Assembly (NCBI RefSeq): GCF_001295265.1 | Contig: NZ_LJOD01000009.1 | Location: 154,970-218,969, forward strand | DNA: 64,000 bases | Direction of reading: 5' to 3' | DNA from: Chryseobacterium indologenes | Lineage (GTDB): Bacteria; Bacteroidota; Bacteroidia; Flavobacteriales; Weeksellaceae | Shown: positions 34,739 to 43,681 of the stretch, one piece after another | Layout: each line of letters opens with the position of its first letter | Position numbering within the stretch: the stretch's first letter is position 1 | Notes under the pieces: model-generated | What the model saw: the letters and a program-made list of their open reading frames with translations, nothing else | Databases searched by the model: none | What the model was told of the DNA's origin: nothing | Position numbers and translations under genes: made by a program

Positions 34739-34850
34739 GTTTTACTGTATTATGGTTTTTTAATTATTGATGAAGATCAGTTTAGATTTCTTTCCTCTGA
34801 ATAATTGCTGCTAAAACTATAAAATTTTGAAATTCCTTTGAAAAACATAA

Positions 34851-34880
34851 AAAATGGGAGCATCATCAATGTCCCATTTT
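34851..34880 (-). terminator. Intrinsic terminator of the DUF885 gene
   Basis: A 9-bp stem AAAATGGGA/TCCCATTTT (34851-34859 with 34872-34880) is followed by T on the minus strand. Confidence 0.85.
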
Positions 34881-34890
34881 TTATATTTCT

Positions 34891-36693
34891 TTATTTCTGT
34901 TTCTTAGCCCAAAGCTTCATCTTTCGGTCTAATACATCCAGTGGCAGGCATCCCTGGCTTAATACTTCATCATGGAAGCTTGCCAGACTGAATTTTGTAC
35001 CCAGCTCTTTCTGATACTTATGTCTCAGCTCACGGATTTTTAAAGAACCAATTTTGTAGCCCAGAGCCTGTCCCGGCATGGCCATATATCTTTCCACTTC
35101 AGCGGTTGCGCTGGCTTCATCGTAAGAGATATTGCTTAGGAAATATTTAATGGCTTCTTCTCTGGTCATTGTTCCGGTATGAATTCCGGTATCTACCACC
35201 AGCCTTACTGCTCTCAGCATCTGATCGCTCAGATAACCCATTTTCTGGTAAGGGTCGGTGTACAGACCAAATTCAGGACCTAATGTTTCACAGTAATGAG
35301 CCCAGCCTTCACCGTAAGCACCAAACCAGCCAAATCTCATGAATTTAGGAAGTTTTGTGTTTTCCTGCTGAAGAGAAACCTGATAATGGTGGCCCGGAAT
35401 AGCTTCATGAAGGAAAAGAGATTCCATTCCTGAAGTTACATTGAACTTGGAAGGATCAGGAAGCGGCATATAGAATATTCCCGGTCTTTTCCCGTCCGGA
35501 GTTCCCTGGATATATTCTGCACTGGCGCTGGCTTCTCTGAATTTCTCGGTCTGTCTGATTTCAAACTTCGTTTTGGGCGTGACACTGAACATGGTTTTCA
35601 GTTTCGGCGTAATCTTCGTCAAAATACCATTGAATCCATTCAGAACCTCCTTAGATGTTTTATAAGGCATTGCCTTCGGATCTGTTTTTACGAAATTGAT
35701 GAACTCTTCCAAAGTTCCTGAAAATCCTAACTGCTGCTTCACTTTTTCCATTTCAGCACGGAGCATAGCCACCTGCTGAAGTCCGATTTTGTTGATTTCT
35801 TCAGGGCTTTTCTTAGTGGTAGTCCAGCTTTTTGTATAATATCTGTAAATTTCATTTCCATTAGGAAGACTGTTATAGCCATCGGTATCTCTTGCCTTTG
35901 GAAGATATTCTTTCTCCAGGAAAACTCCCATTTTGGTATAGGCGGGAATAATCTTTTTGGTGATGATCTCTTTATACTGTGCACTGAACTTATCTTTCTG
36001 CTCCTTGGTAAAGTTCTTCGGGAACTTTCGGATAGGTCCGTAGAAAATATTTTTTTCCATATCGGGAGTGGTAATCTCTTCAGCTTTCATTTGCGGGATC
36101 ATTTTTACCACCAGCTTTTTGGGAAGAACTATTTTATTGCTGATTCCTTCACGGAAATTTTCTGTAGCAGTATTCATCCATTCAGGAAACTTTTCCATTC
36201 TTTTCAGCCAGTCGCTGTAGTCCTTTTCTGTTTTGAATGGCTGGCTGCCTTCACCGCTTCCATAGAGAGGAAAAGTCAGTGGCAGTCCGCCAAACTGTGT
36301 AAAAGGGATATATTCAGGATGATATGCATAAGCTTCGGTTTTATCTTTTAAAGTATAATCCAGCACATCATATACCACTTTATCTTCATCCGAAAGCCCT
36401 TTATAATCTACGCTTTCCAGCTGTTTCTGCACCGAATTGTAAAATGCGATCTCACCGGAGATAAAATCTTTATCAATGTTGATGGGAAGCTGGTCATTAT
36501 ATCGCAGGTCTCCCTGAGAGGTAGCTTCCAGAGGATATAATTTAAGAGCCTGTTCATAATAATTGGCGGCAATAGAGTCCAAGTTGGTAGGGGTCACCTT
36601 CGTCAGGGGAGAGTCTGATTTTTTGCACGAAGCAAGTCCTATCACCAGACCCAGTCCTAAAATGCTTTTTGATAAAATGTTTTTCATTTTCAA
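34891..36693 (-). CDS. DUF885-family lipoprotein, putative metallopeptidase
   Basis: This 600-residue periplasmic lipoprotein has signal and lipobox at residues 1-23 (IGLASC). It belongs to the DUF885 family, whose members carry an HExxH-like zinc motif, here HEAIPGHH (about residues 428-435) in LFLHEAIPGHHYQVSLQQ, with a downstream glutamate (EGWAHYCETLG). The C-terminal region RMKLWAKKQK ends the catalytic helical domain. The biological substrate is not known for this family. It is monocistronic and ends at a terminator. Confidence 0.9.
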   Translation of the reverse strand: MKMKNILSKSILGLGLVIGLASCKKSDSPLTKVTPTNLDSIAANYYEQALKLYPLEATSQGDLRYNDQLPINIDKDFISGEIAFYNSVQKQLESVDYKGLSDEDKVVYDVLDYTLKDKTEAYAYHPEYIPFTQFGGLPLTFPLYGSGEGSQPFKTEKDYSDWLKRMEKFPEWMNTATENFREGISNKIVLPKKLVVKMIPQMKAEEITTPDMEKNIFYGPIRKFPKNFTKEQKDKFSAQYKEIITKKIIPAYTKMGVFLEKEYLPKARDTDGYNSLPNGNEIYRYYTKSWTTTKKSPEEINKIGLQQVAMLRAEMEKVKQQLGFSGTLEEFINFVKTDPKAMPYKTSKEVLNGFNGILTKITPKLKTMFSVTPKTKFEIRQTEKFREASASAEYIQGTPDGKRPGIFYMPLPDPSKFNVTSGMESLFLHEAIPGHHYQVSLQQENTKLPKFMRFGWFGAYGEGWAHYCETLGPEFGLYTDPYQKMGYLSDQMLRAVRLVVDTGIHTGTMTREEAIKYFLSNISYDEASATAEVERYMAMPGQALGYKIGSLKIRELRHKYQKELGTKFSLASFHDEVLSQGCLPLDVLDRKMKLWAKKQK

Positions 36694-36797
36694 AATCTTT
36701 AGGAAACAAAAGTAAGTATTATTGAGATATACAGGATAATTGATGAATGATTTAAAAAAATAATTTTCAAAATATTTTCAACTTAAGATCAATTTTT

Positions 36798-36805
36798 TAT
36801 CTTTG
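36798..36805 (+). promoter_or_regulatory. -7 promoter element (TATCTTTG)
   Basis: A TAnnTTTG match lies 48 bases before the ATG at 36854. No TTG is at -33. Confidence 0.5.
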
Positions 36806-36853
36806 TCTAAAACGTTTAACAATCATATTATTACAGCTCTTTTTTAAGAAATA

Positions 36854-37315
36854 ATGAAAGGGATTTTAAAAATTTACCATCCGGACGAGACCCTAAAATA
36901 CAATATCAGAAATACTTATTGTAAGGCGGTATATAGCAACCAGCAGCACTTTCTAGAGGTTGAAGTGATCACGGATGACGGACTGGATCATGTAGACGAT
37001 GATTCACTGCAGTACAACTTTCCACAACTTTCACTTGAAATCTTCGATTTTCCGATCGAATCAGCAGAAATAGAGGGAAAGACCATTATGATCAATGATT
37101 CAGAAGAAGATACATATACTGAAGTAGATCTTTTCGATGATGAAGAAGCCTTTATTTATGATAACGAGCTTCTATTTGAGAAAAATGAAGAAGGAGAACT
37201 TCAGGTAACCTGGAAGGGAACCATTGATGACTTCTATACCGGATCTGATCAGCCGATCCCATTCCGATTAAAATGCGAATTTAAACAGGACGACATTGAA
37301 GTAGACGAAGACTAG
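36854..37315 (+). CDS. Acidic hypothetical protein
   Basis: This 153-residue soluble protein is strongly acidic (DDGLDHVDDDSL, EEDTYTEVDLFDDEE, ends DEVDED-like). Beta-rich, with no signal peptide and no recognised domain. The few basic residues are clustered near the start. It stands alone upstream of the ExbB/ExbD/TonB-like operon and is separated by a possible AT-rich hairpin at 37346-37378. Confidence 0.65.
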   Translation: MKGILKIYHPDETLKYNIRNTYCKAVYSNQQHFLEVEVITDDGLDHVDDDSLQYNFPQLSLEIFDFPIESAEIEGKTIMINDSEEDTYTEVDLFDDEEAFIYDNELLFEKNEEGELQVTWKGTIDDFYTGSDQPIPFRLKCEFKQDDIEVDED

Positions 37316-37450
37316 ACCCTTCAATCATCCTTATTTTATACCAGATTTCTTTTCAAAAACTCTTTTGGAAAGAAATTTGCTGTTTATGTATTATAACAAA
37401 TTTAAGTTGTTTTTAAGCATTTTTTAAGAAAGCAATTCATAATATTCCAC

Positions 37451-37458
37451 TACATTTG
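37451..37458 (+). promoter_or_regulatory. -7 promoter element of the ExbB operon (TACATTTG)
   Basis: A TAnnTTTG match 31 bases upstream of the exbB start codon. Confidence 0.55.
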
Positions 37459-37488
37459 TCGTTAAAACTTTTATAAAAATTCACATTA

Positions 37489-38193
37489 ATGCTGTTAACG
37501 GAACTTACTCAGATTTTATTTGCACAAATTACTGCACCTGCAGTTGCAACAGACGATTTAGAATTTTCATTTTGGAAGATCATGTTCCACGGAGGAGCTT
37601 TCGCTAAAATAGTGATGGTAACCGTTTTGGCTCTGGGTGTATTTTCTCTGTACCTGTTCTTTGAACGTTTTTTCTTTATTAAAAGGTTAACCTCAAAAAC
37701 AGATTCCAATTTCATGGATAACATCGAGGATTTTATCAAAGAAGGAAAGATAGAGTCTGCGGTGGATTACTGTAAAAGACAGAACTCTCCTGAAGGAAGA
37801 ATCCTGGAAAAGGGAATTTCAAGATTAGGACGTCCTGTTTCTGATATTGTAAGCGCTATGGAATCTCAGGCACAGGTAGAAGTGGCCAATATGGAAAAGA
37901 ATCTTAACCTTCTGGCTGTTGTACCGAGTATTGCTCCTATGTTGGGGCTCTTAGGAACAGTAATCGGGATGATTATTGCATTCTTCAACCTTTCTCATGC
38001 AACAGGATCTTTCTCCCCCAAAACACTTTCAGAAGGTATTTACACTGCATTAGGGCAGACTGCTGTAGGTTTGGCAGTCGCAATTCCTGCAAACTTTTTC
38101 TATAATATCCTTCTGACAAGAATTGATAAATTTGTTCTGAAAGCTCAGGATATGTCTGGCGAATTTTTAGACCTTATCAATAAACCTTTATAA
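37489..38193 (+). CDS. exbB: MotA/TolQ/ExbB-family proton channel protein
   Basis: This 234-residue inner-membrane protein harnesses the proton motive force for TonB-type transport. It has three membrane helices (about residues 46-67, 143-163 and 183-203) and the signature APMLGLLGTVIGMIIAFF with the conserved Thr/Gly/Pro pattern and a TALGQTAVGLAVAIPANFFYN end. It is first in a three-gene operon with ExbD and a TonB-like protein, spaced 9 and 33 bases. The system likely powers the TonB-dependent receptor(s) in the genome; the partner receptor is not fixed by this context. Confidence 0.93.
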   Translation: MLLTELTQILFAQITAPAVATDDLEFSFWKIMFHGGAFAKIVMVTVLALGVFSLYLFFERFFFIKRLTSKTDSNFMDNIEDFIKEGKIESAVDYCKRQNSPEGRILEKGISRLGRPVSDIVSAMESQAQVEVANMEKNLNLLAVVPSIAPMLGLLGTVIGMIIAFFNLSHATGSFSPKTLSEGIYTALGQTAVGLAVAIPANFFYNILLTRIDKFVLKAQDMSGEFLDLINKPL

Positions 38194-38202
38194 TTCTGTG
38201 GT

Positions 38203-38601
38203 ATGAAAATTCAGAGAAGAAATAAAGCAAATCCCGAATTCAGCCTGGCAGCGATGACTGATGTTATCCTGTTGATGCTGATCTTCTTTATGATTACTTC
38301 ATCTGCAGCCAATCAGAGTGCTATTGATGTAAAACTGCCAAAAGCAGGAGCTGTTGAAGACAATATTCCCAATCCTTTAACAGTAAGTATCAAACCGGAC
38401 GGATCCTATTATGTAGACGACAATCCGGTAACCAAAGATCAGCTGGAGCAGGTCATTGTCAATAAATTAACAGGTCAGACCAATAAGTCTTTCACCATAA
38501 GGGCAGACGAAAATACCCTGCATAAAGACTTTGTATTTGCAATGGAAATTGCTGAGAAACATAAATTCAATGTTGCCATTGCAACGGTTAAAGACAAATA
38601 A
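38203..38601 (+). CDS. exbD: ExbD/TolR-family biopolymer transport protein
   Basis: This 132-residue protein has a single membrane helix (about residues 18-38) with the conserved acidic residue in MTDVILLMLIFFMIT. The periplasmic domain is ExbD-like. It works with ExbB (previous gene) as the ion-driven stator unit. The operon has the standard order ExbB-ExbD-TonB. Confidence 0.94.
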   Translation: MKIQRRNKANPEFSLAAMTDVILLMLIFFMITSSAANQSAIDVKLPKAGAVEDNIPNPLTVSIKPDGSYYVDDNPVTKDQLEQVIVNKLTGQTNKSFTIRADENTLHKDFVFAMEIAEKHKFNVAIATVKDK

Positions 38602-38634
38602 TAAAGCCGGAATACCGGCGGAATGTGTTGTAAA

Positions 38635-39519
38635 ATGAGAAGTTATACTGTAAATAAAAACGAAGAAAACCGCGACCGGATAAAAAGTGCTTTGCTTTCT
38701 GTCCTGATATGGGCTGCTGTTCTTCTTTTTGTTTTTTTATATAAGCTGAAGCCTAATCTGGAGCAGGAACCGGAAGTGGTAACCACTATGCTTGTCAATT
38801 TTGGAGACAACAGAAACGGTAACGGAATTGAAGAGCCTGCCGATCAGCCGGGAAGTCTGGCCGCTGCAACAGAGGAAATAACTCCGGAACCTGCAGAAAC
38901 GCCTGTTCCTGAGACGAAAACGGTGGTGAAACCAGAGCCTGTACCAGAGCCGAAAAAAGCTGAAGTTAAAGAGAAAATCATTACCGGGAATAATTCTAAA
39001 GTAGCAGTTCCTAAAAAAGAAGAATCCAAGAAAGCGGATAATAAAGCTTCAGCCAGTTCGAGCGCTTCAAAAACGACTAAAAAATCCGGAGCAACAACAG
39101 CTAATTCAAAAACCGGAAACGGAGACGGAAAAGGAAATGCTGCCATCGGAAACCTGATCCGGGGAAGAGGTACAAAAGCCGGAAGCCAGGGGACAGGAGA
39201 GGGAATAGGTAATGCAGGAGACCCTTTAGGCGGAGACGGAAACGGAGACAGTAAAGTGGGAATTGACCGAAAACTGACCGGCTATATTCCGGGAACGATG
39301 GGAAGAGGAGGAGCACAACCTTCACACAGCTGTACGGCGAGTGGTTCCATTACCATTGCCTACACCGTTGATAAAGCCGGAAATGTAGTCTCAGCAAGAA
39401 GGGCAGGAGGAATTTCTGATCCCTGTGTATCTTCAACATCTGTGGCCTGGGTTAAAAAGTATGTAAAAGCTGAAAAAGCAAGCACATCCTCTACCGGAAC
39501 CTATAAAATAACATTCTAA
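38635..39519 (+). CDS. TonB-like energy transducer
   Basis: This 294-residue protein spans the periplasm. It has one N-terminal membrane helix (about residues 21-38: IKSALLSVLIWAAVLLFVFL), then a long Pro/Glu/Lys-rich region (about 60-150: PEPAETPVPETKT, EPVPEPKKAEVKEK) and a Gly-rich stretch. A C-terminal TonB-like beta domain follows (about 225-294: ITIAYTVDKAGNVVSARR). Two Cys in that domain (HSCTASGS, DPCVSS) could form a disulfide. The start at 38635 is preferred over the upstream ATG at 38623 (MCCK). It completes the ExbB-ExbD-TonB operon and is followed by a terminator. Confidence 0.85.
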   Translation: MRSYTVNKNEENRDRIKSALLSVLIWAAVLLFVFLYKLKPNLEQEPEVVTTMLVNFGDNRNGNGIEEPADQPGSLAAATEEITPEPAETPVPETKTVVKPEPVPEPKKAEVKEKIITGNNSKVAVPKKEESKKADNKASASSSASKTTKKSGATTANSKTGNGDGKGNAAIGNLIRGRGTKAGSQGTGEGIGNAGDPLGGDGNGDSKVGIDRKLTGYIPGTMGRGGAQPSHSCTASGSITIAYTVDKAGNVVSARRAGGISDPCVSSTSVAWVKKYVKAEKASTSSTGTYKITF

Positions 39520-39525
39520 AAATAC

Positions 39526-39553
39526 AAAAGCACTTTATTCAAGTGCTTTTTTT
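39526..39553. terminator. Intrinsic terminator overlapping the end of the next gene
   Basis: A 10-bp stem AAAAGCACTT/AAGTGCTTTT (39526-39535 with 39541-39550) is followed by a T-run. It ends the TonB-like operon. The minus-strand gene at 39535 ends inside its loop, so it may be shared by both. Confidence 0.88.
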
Positions 39554-39927
39554 ATTTCATTGATTCTGTTGATGACAGGAAGGGCAAAGATACCGCTGGT
39601 CTGGAGATACATTTCATAAAATGTTTTGGCCTTATCCAGAAAATCATTGTGTTGATCTTGTTTTCCTTTAAAGTAGAAAAGATTTCCCAGCATTTCGTAG
39701 TAATCTTTATGATCCCTTTCCTGTTTCTCGCTGACAAGGGTAATCATTTCTTCTTTAGTCATTGAAGAAACTTCGGTAAAGGTCATTTTGAAGATGTCTC
39801 TCATCAGCGTATCAAAGTCCAGTTCTTTCTGCATTAAACTTTCTTCAGGCTTGTCTAAAATCAGTTTTTCCAGTGCTTGTGTCAGCTGGCGGATCAGCCT
39901 TAGTGTGAATTCTTTATCTGTTATCAT
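39535..39927 (-). CDS. Hypothetical helical protein (DUF6483-like)
   Basis: This 130-residue soluble helical protein (RLIRQLTQALEKLILDK, FKMTFTEVSSMTKEEMITLV) resembles small Bacteroidota proteins of the DUF6483 type; no function is assigned to them. It stands apart from the 39961 gene by 33 bases on the same strand and may share its transcript. Confidence 0.6.
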   Translation of the reverse strand: MITDKEFTLRLIRQLTQALEKLILDKPEESLMQKELDFDTLMRDIFKMTFTEVSSMTKEEMITLVSEKQERDHKDYYEMLGNLFYFKGKQDQHNDFLDKAKTFYEMYLQTSGIFALPVINRINEIKKALE

Positions 39928-39960
39928 GTTATCTAAAAGTTAAGATTTAAGGGTTGAATT

Positions 39961-40527
39961 TTAAGTTCCGGAACCGGGGCTTATTATTTTTCCTGATTTC
40001 TTTCGTGAAAGCTGAATAGAATCATAGTACTCTGAGTGTTCAATAGGGTTGTCAAATACTTTTAAGCCCAGCGAGCTGAAAAAATCCTGATAATTTTTCA
40101 TATCTGCTGACGGAGGTTTACTGCCTTTAACCTGATTACATTCAAAACAAACGGAAATATGGTTCACAATCTTATCTTGATTTAAAAATAGGATATTATG
40201 CCTCGGGTAAAAGCAGTCGGACACTTTCATTGTAGCCTCTTTTTCTTGTTTTCTCCTTCCGCTAAGTATATCATTAAGATTTTTGATCTGAACTGAATTC
40301 AATGTTATACTAATGGTATCCTTAAGCTTTTTTACATCAAGTTCTTTATCAAAATTACCGTCATAATAATCCATTGGATTAACTGTTGCAAATGCAATGA
40401 CTTTATCATATGGGAAATCAATATAATCTTTGAGATTCTGTTGTTTATGAGAATCTTTTACAACTTTATCATTTTTACAGCTAATAAAGAACAGGGCAAT
40501 GCTGATAAGAGTAAATAAACGGATCAT
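39961..40527 (-). CDS. Hypothetical lipoprotein
   Basis: This 188-residue protein has a short signal ending in the lipobox FFISC (C17). The rest is charged (PFYDYIQ-type strands, CFECNQVKGSKPPS). A short C-x-x-C (CFEC) lies near residue 125 and could bind metal or form a disulfide. I recognise no family. It lies 12 bases downstream of the SpmA-SpmB fusion and is likely co-transcribed. Confidence 0.68.
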   Translation of the reverse strand: MIRLFTLISIALFFISCKNDKVVKDSHKQQNLKDYIDFPYDKVIAFATVNPMDYYDGNFDKELDVKKLKDTISITLNSVQIKNLNDILSGRRKQEKEATMKVSDCFYPRHNILFLNQDKIVNHISVCFECNQVKGSKPPSADMKNYQDFFSSLGLKVFDNPIEHSEYYDSIQLSRKKSGKIISPGSGT

Positions 40528-40539
40528 ATTATATTACTT

Positions 40540-41943
40540 TTAAGCAAAAAACAGATAAGCCAGCGCGATGGAAGTGATAACCCCTACCAGATCGGCCAGA
40601 AGCATAGCAATTACGGTGTATCTCGTATTTTTCACGGCTACGGCCCCGAAATATACAGCAATCACGTAAAACGTCGTATCTGAGCTTCCCTGAAGCACGG
40701 CTGCCAGTTTCCCCTGGAAGCTGTCTGCTCCGAATGTGGCCATTGTATCTACCATCATTCCTCTGGCTCCCGAACCGGATAAAGGCTTGATAAGGGCAGT
40801 AGGAAGTCCGTCTACGAATCGCGGATCGAAACCGGCGGTATGGGCTACCCATTTCATTCCGTCAATGATTACATCAAAAACACCGGAAGTTCTTAGCAGT
40901 GAGATCGCAATAAGCATTCCTACCAGATAAGGAATGATCTTAACACAGGTGGTAAACCCTTCTTTGGCTCCATCAATAAAGGCATCAAAAACATTGATCT
41001 TTTTATAAACAGCACCCAATACAATCGCAAGGAAAATAAACAAAATGAGGCCATTACTAAGTACTTTGCTGAAATCATCCAGCTCATCTTTGCTTAAACG
41101 GACCAGATAGAGCACAAGAAGTCCGATTATGGCAGAAATCCCGCCTACATAAGCAATTACTATCGGACGGAGAAGGTTGATCTTCTGGTACAGCGAAACA
41201 ATAATCATGGCTGCCATTGTTGCGGCAAAAGTAGCGATCATGCACGGAAGAAAAATATCTGTCGGAGTTTTGGAGCCCATTGATGCCCTGATGGCAATAA
41301 TAGATACAGGAATAAGTGTCATTCCCCCCGCATGAAGGCACAGAAACATAATCTGTGAGTTGCTGGCTGTATCTTTATTGGGATTTAATGTCTGAAGACT
41401 TTCCATTGCTTTAAGTCCGAAAGGTGTTGCAGCGTTGTCCAGGCCGAGAAGATTGGCACTGAAATTCATCAGCATATGTCCGAAAGCCGGATGGTTTTTG
41501 GGAATGTCCGGAAACAATTTAGAGAAAAAAGGCTGGATAAAACGGCTTAAAAGGTTAATTCCGCCTGCTTTTTCAGCAATACTCATAAATCCCATGAATA
41601 ACGTCATAATTCCGATGAGGCCAATACAGATTTTTACAGCCGTTTCGGAAGTTCCTATCACTCCGTCTGCTTCCTGAACACGGTAAATTTTTACATTCTG
41701 CTTTAAAGAATCTGTTTTATAATGAATTCTGCTGTCTGCAAAATCATTTTTTTTCATCAGGCTGTCCTTAACAACAGGAGAGAGAGCGTTCATAGGCTGA
41801 GAGGCGATCTGAACTGTATCTCCGCCTTTTCCCACTACCATATCATTGAAAATGGTCCTGTAATGGTTTGATGAAATGTACTTTATACTGGCAATGGTAA
41901 TGGCAATGATAATAAAAGCCGACCAAATTCTGCTGAGAACCAT
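40540..41943 (-). CDS. SpmA-SpmB fusion: nucleoside-recognition (Gate) domain membrane protein
   Basis: This 467-residue inner-membrane protein has about ten helices. The N-terminal half has NLLGLDNAATPFGLKAMESL, typical of SpmA. The C-terminal half has DGLPTALIKPLSGSGARGMM, then FQGKLAAVLQGSSDTTFYVI and a final hydrophobic stretch, typical of SpmB. Genes for the two are separate in Bacillus spore formers but fused in many Bacteroidota, so a non-spore transport or maturation role is likely. The substrate is unknown. It heads a transcript with the two small genes downstream. Confidence 0.9.
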   Translation of the reverse strand: MVLSRIWSAFIIIAITIASIKYISSNHYRTIFNDMVVGKGGDTVQIASQPMNALSPVVKDSLMKKNDFADSRIHYKTDSLKQNVKIYRVQEADGVIGTSETAVKICIGLIGIMTLFMGFMSIAEKAGGINLLSRFIQPFFSKLFPDIPKNHPAFGHMLMNFSANLLGLDNAATPFGLKAMESLQTLNPNKDTASNSQIMFLCLHAGGMTLIPVSIIAIRASMGSKTPTDIFLPCMIATFAATMAAMIIVSLYQKINLLRPIVIAYVGGISAIIGLLVLYLVRLSKDELDDFSKVLSNGLILFIFLAIVLGAVYKKINVFDAFIDGAKEGFTTCVKIIPYLVGMLIAISLLRTSGVFDVIIDGMKWVAHTAGFDPRFVDGLPTALIKPLSGSGARGMMVDTMATFGADSFQGKLAAVLQGSSDTTFYVIAVYFGAVAVKNTRYTVIAMLLADLVGVITSIALAYLFFA

Positions 41944-42172
41944 CTGATTGATTTAATTGTTTAAACTTATTAAAAATACTTTAAACTGCAAAAGGCACAA
42001 AAAAAATTAAACGACTAAGTTTCTATAAAGTTAACAAGATTTGGCTGTGGAGTGCTTTAAGCTTTTTGAAATCATTTGTTTTTATCACAAGGTTCGCAAA
42101 GTTTTTTTACTGGAAACCGCAAATATGCATAAGTTTTACCTAATACCACCTTTCTTCGCGGTTAAACCAAAG
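41944..42172. repeat. 229-base intergenic region with diverged short repeats (Chryseobacterium-type intergenic repeat?)
   Basis: No gene seen. It contains the phrases TTCGCAAAG, then a T-run, ACCGCAAATATG and CTTCGCGGTTAAA, separated by AT-rich sequence. These recall AACCGCAAAG-type phrases I associate with flavobacterial intergenic repeats; a genome comparison is needed to confirm it. Minus-strand genes lie on both sides. Confidence 0.3.
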
Positions 42173-42682
42173 TTATTCTTCGAGATAGACAAGATATCCC
42201 TCAAAGTTATCATCAAGATTCTTCAGCACTTTGGCTTCATCCATTTTTTTAATCAGACCTTCTATAAAGAAGCTTTTTTCAAAAAACTGACGGTGAATTC
42301 CGGGAAGAAGCTCCATAAAATAATCCATGCCGATTTGGTTGTTATGCAGATCCATTTTAGTTTCCAATGGTTTATTGGGGAAGAGTTCTTCATGCAAATC
42401 GGTCATTTTTTTACAGAAGTCCAGGGCTTTTTGGGGGGAAGAAACTTTACAGCAGTACATCATGATAAAACAGCACCAGAGAGCATGTCTGAATGAGTTT
42501 CCGATTCCGTTACTGGATGCTGTTTCAGGAAATTTTTTTTGTGCAATGGCAAAAGCCTGTACCGTTGCATGAAAGCTTAATAACGCAAAAAGAGGATGAG
42601 GAAGGACAAGCGATAAAAGACGCATGATCTTTCTAAAGCTCATACTCCGGATGGTATTGAAAAATATCTTAAAAGTCCTCAT
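42173..42682 (-). CDS. DUF6973-like protein
   Basis: This 169-residue protein has two helical hydrophobic segments (about residues 20-45 and 66-86) and several Cys. The phrase GNSFRHALWCCFIM with HEE and MDLHNNQIG further on fits the DUF6973 pattern (N-x-x-RHA-x-W ... MDxxNN). No function is assigned to that family. It stands just after accD on the minus strand, across a terminator. Confidence 0.65.
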   Translation of the reverse strand: MRTFKIFFNTIRSMSFRKIMRLLSLVLPHPLFALLSFHATVQAFAIAQKKFPETASSNGIGNSFRHALWCCFIMMYCCKVSSPQKALDFCKKMTDLHEELFPNKPLETKMDLHNNQIGMDYFMELLPGIHRQFFEKSFFIEGLIKKMDEAKVLKNLDDNFEGYLVYLEE

Positions 42683-42689
42683 AAATAAA

Positions 42690-42715
42690 AATCTCTCCCC
42701 AATTAGAGAGAGATT
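42690..42715 (-). terminator. Intrinsic terminator of accD
   Basis: An 8-bp stem AATCTCTC/GAGAGATT (42690-42697 with 42708-42715) is followed on the minus strand by T residues. It lies 22 bases beyond the accD stop. Confidence 0.8.
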
Positions 42716-42736
42716 GTATTGTTTTTGTTACAGGTA

Positions 42737-43591
42737 CTATGCTTTTACGGCTAATAAATTAACTGTTTTAGCTACGGTATCCTGAATTTCAGTTCTTTTA
42801 ACAATGAAGTCTACAAATCCTTTTTCCTGCAGGAATTCAGAGGTTTGGAAGCCTTCCGGAAGGTCTCTTCCGATTGTTTCGCGGATTACTCTAGGTCCGG
42901 CAAAACCAATCAGAGCCCCTGGTTCAGCCATAATAATATCTGCAGTCATTGCGAAGGAAGCGGTAATACCTCCAAAAGTAGGATCACACAGATAAGCAAT
43001 GTATAAAAGTCCGGCTTCTGAAAGCTGAGCTAGTTTAGCCTGAACTTTAGCAAGCTGCATCAGGGAATAGGTAGCTTCCTGCATTCTGGCTCCTCCGGAC
43101 TGACAGATGATCATGTACGGAAGTTTGTTAGCGATACAATAATCTACTGCTCTTCTGATCTTTTCACCCATCACAGAACCCAGAGATCCTCCAATGAAAG
43201 CAAAGTCCATACATGAAACAACCATTTCGGTTCCTTTTACGGTTCCTGTTGCATTTCTTATGGAGTCGGTAAGCTTAGTTTTGGCTTTTACTTCCTTTAA
43301 ACGGTCTTTATAAGGCTTTGTATCTTTGAAGTTCAGGATATCAATACTTTCAACATTGGCATCCAGTTCTGTGAACTTACCTTCGTCAAAAAGGATATCA
43401 AAAAATTCTGCACTTCCTATTCTTACATGAAATCCGTCTTCAGGAGAAACGTAATTATTTCTCTTAAGTTCATCATGTTCCACTATTTTTCCTGATGGAG
43501 TCTGGTGCCATAGGCCTTTAGGAACATCCTTTTTTTCATCAGTAGAGGTGGTAATGTTTTTTGCTTTTCTTTTAAACCAGTCGAATGCCAT
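42737..43591 (-). CDS. accD: Acetyl-CoA carboxylase carboxyltransferase subunit beta, zinc ribbon cysteines absent
   Basis: This 284-residue subunit, with AccA, moves carboxyl from biotin to acetyl-CoA, the first step of fatty-acid synthesis. The crotonase-like core has the carboxyltransferase phrases [20 protein letters not shown], then [31 protein letters not shown] and ELPEGFQ-type region. In E. coli AccD four Cys of an N-terminal zinc ribbon precede this core. Here the aligned stretch [20 protein letters not shown] then [15 protein letters not shown] keeps the fold pattern (W, P-G, L, H) but has none of the four Cys. AccD lacking the zinc site may be a feature of this lineage. The gene is upstream of fba on the opposite order, 90 bases apart. 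Confidence 0.92.
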   Translation of the reverse strand: MAFDWFKRKAKNITTSTDEKKDVPKGLWHQTPSGKIVEHDELKRNNYVSPEDGFHVRIGSAEFFDILFDEGKFTELDANVESIDILNFKDTKPYKDRLKEVKAKTKLTDSIRNATGTVKGTEMVVSCMDFAFIGGSLGSVMGEKIRRAVDYCIANKLPYMIICQSGGARMQEATYSLMQLAKVQAKLAQLSEAGLLYIAYLCDPTFGGITASFAMTADIIMAEPGALIGFAGPRVIRETIGRDLPEGFQTSEFLQEKGFVDFIVKRTEIQDTVAKTVNLLAVKA

Positions 43592-43600
43592 TTTATATTA

Positions 43601-43668
43601 GTATTAATGTATAAATGTAAAAATGTATTAATGTAAACGTATTCTGATGAATATTTTCACATTAATAC
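43601..43668. repeat. AT-rich repeated 10-mer GTATTAATGT between accD and fba
   Basis: GTATTAATGT occurs at 43601-43610 and 43625-43634, and its exact reverse complement ACATTAATAC at 43659-43668. The copies are separated by AT-rich phrases with an 11-12 base rhythm (ATGTATAAATGTAA). The 10-mer ACATTAATAC also occurs at 60188-60197 upstream of thiL. Confidence 0.5.
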
Positions 43669-43681
43669 AAATGTACAGTTC

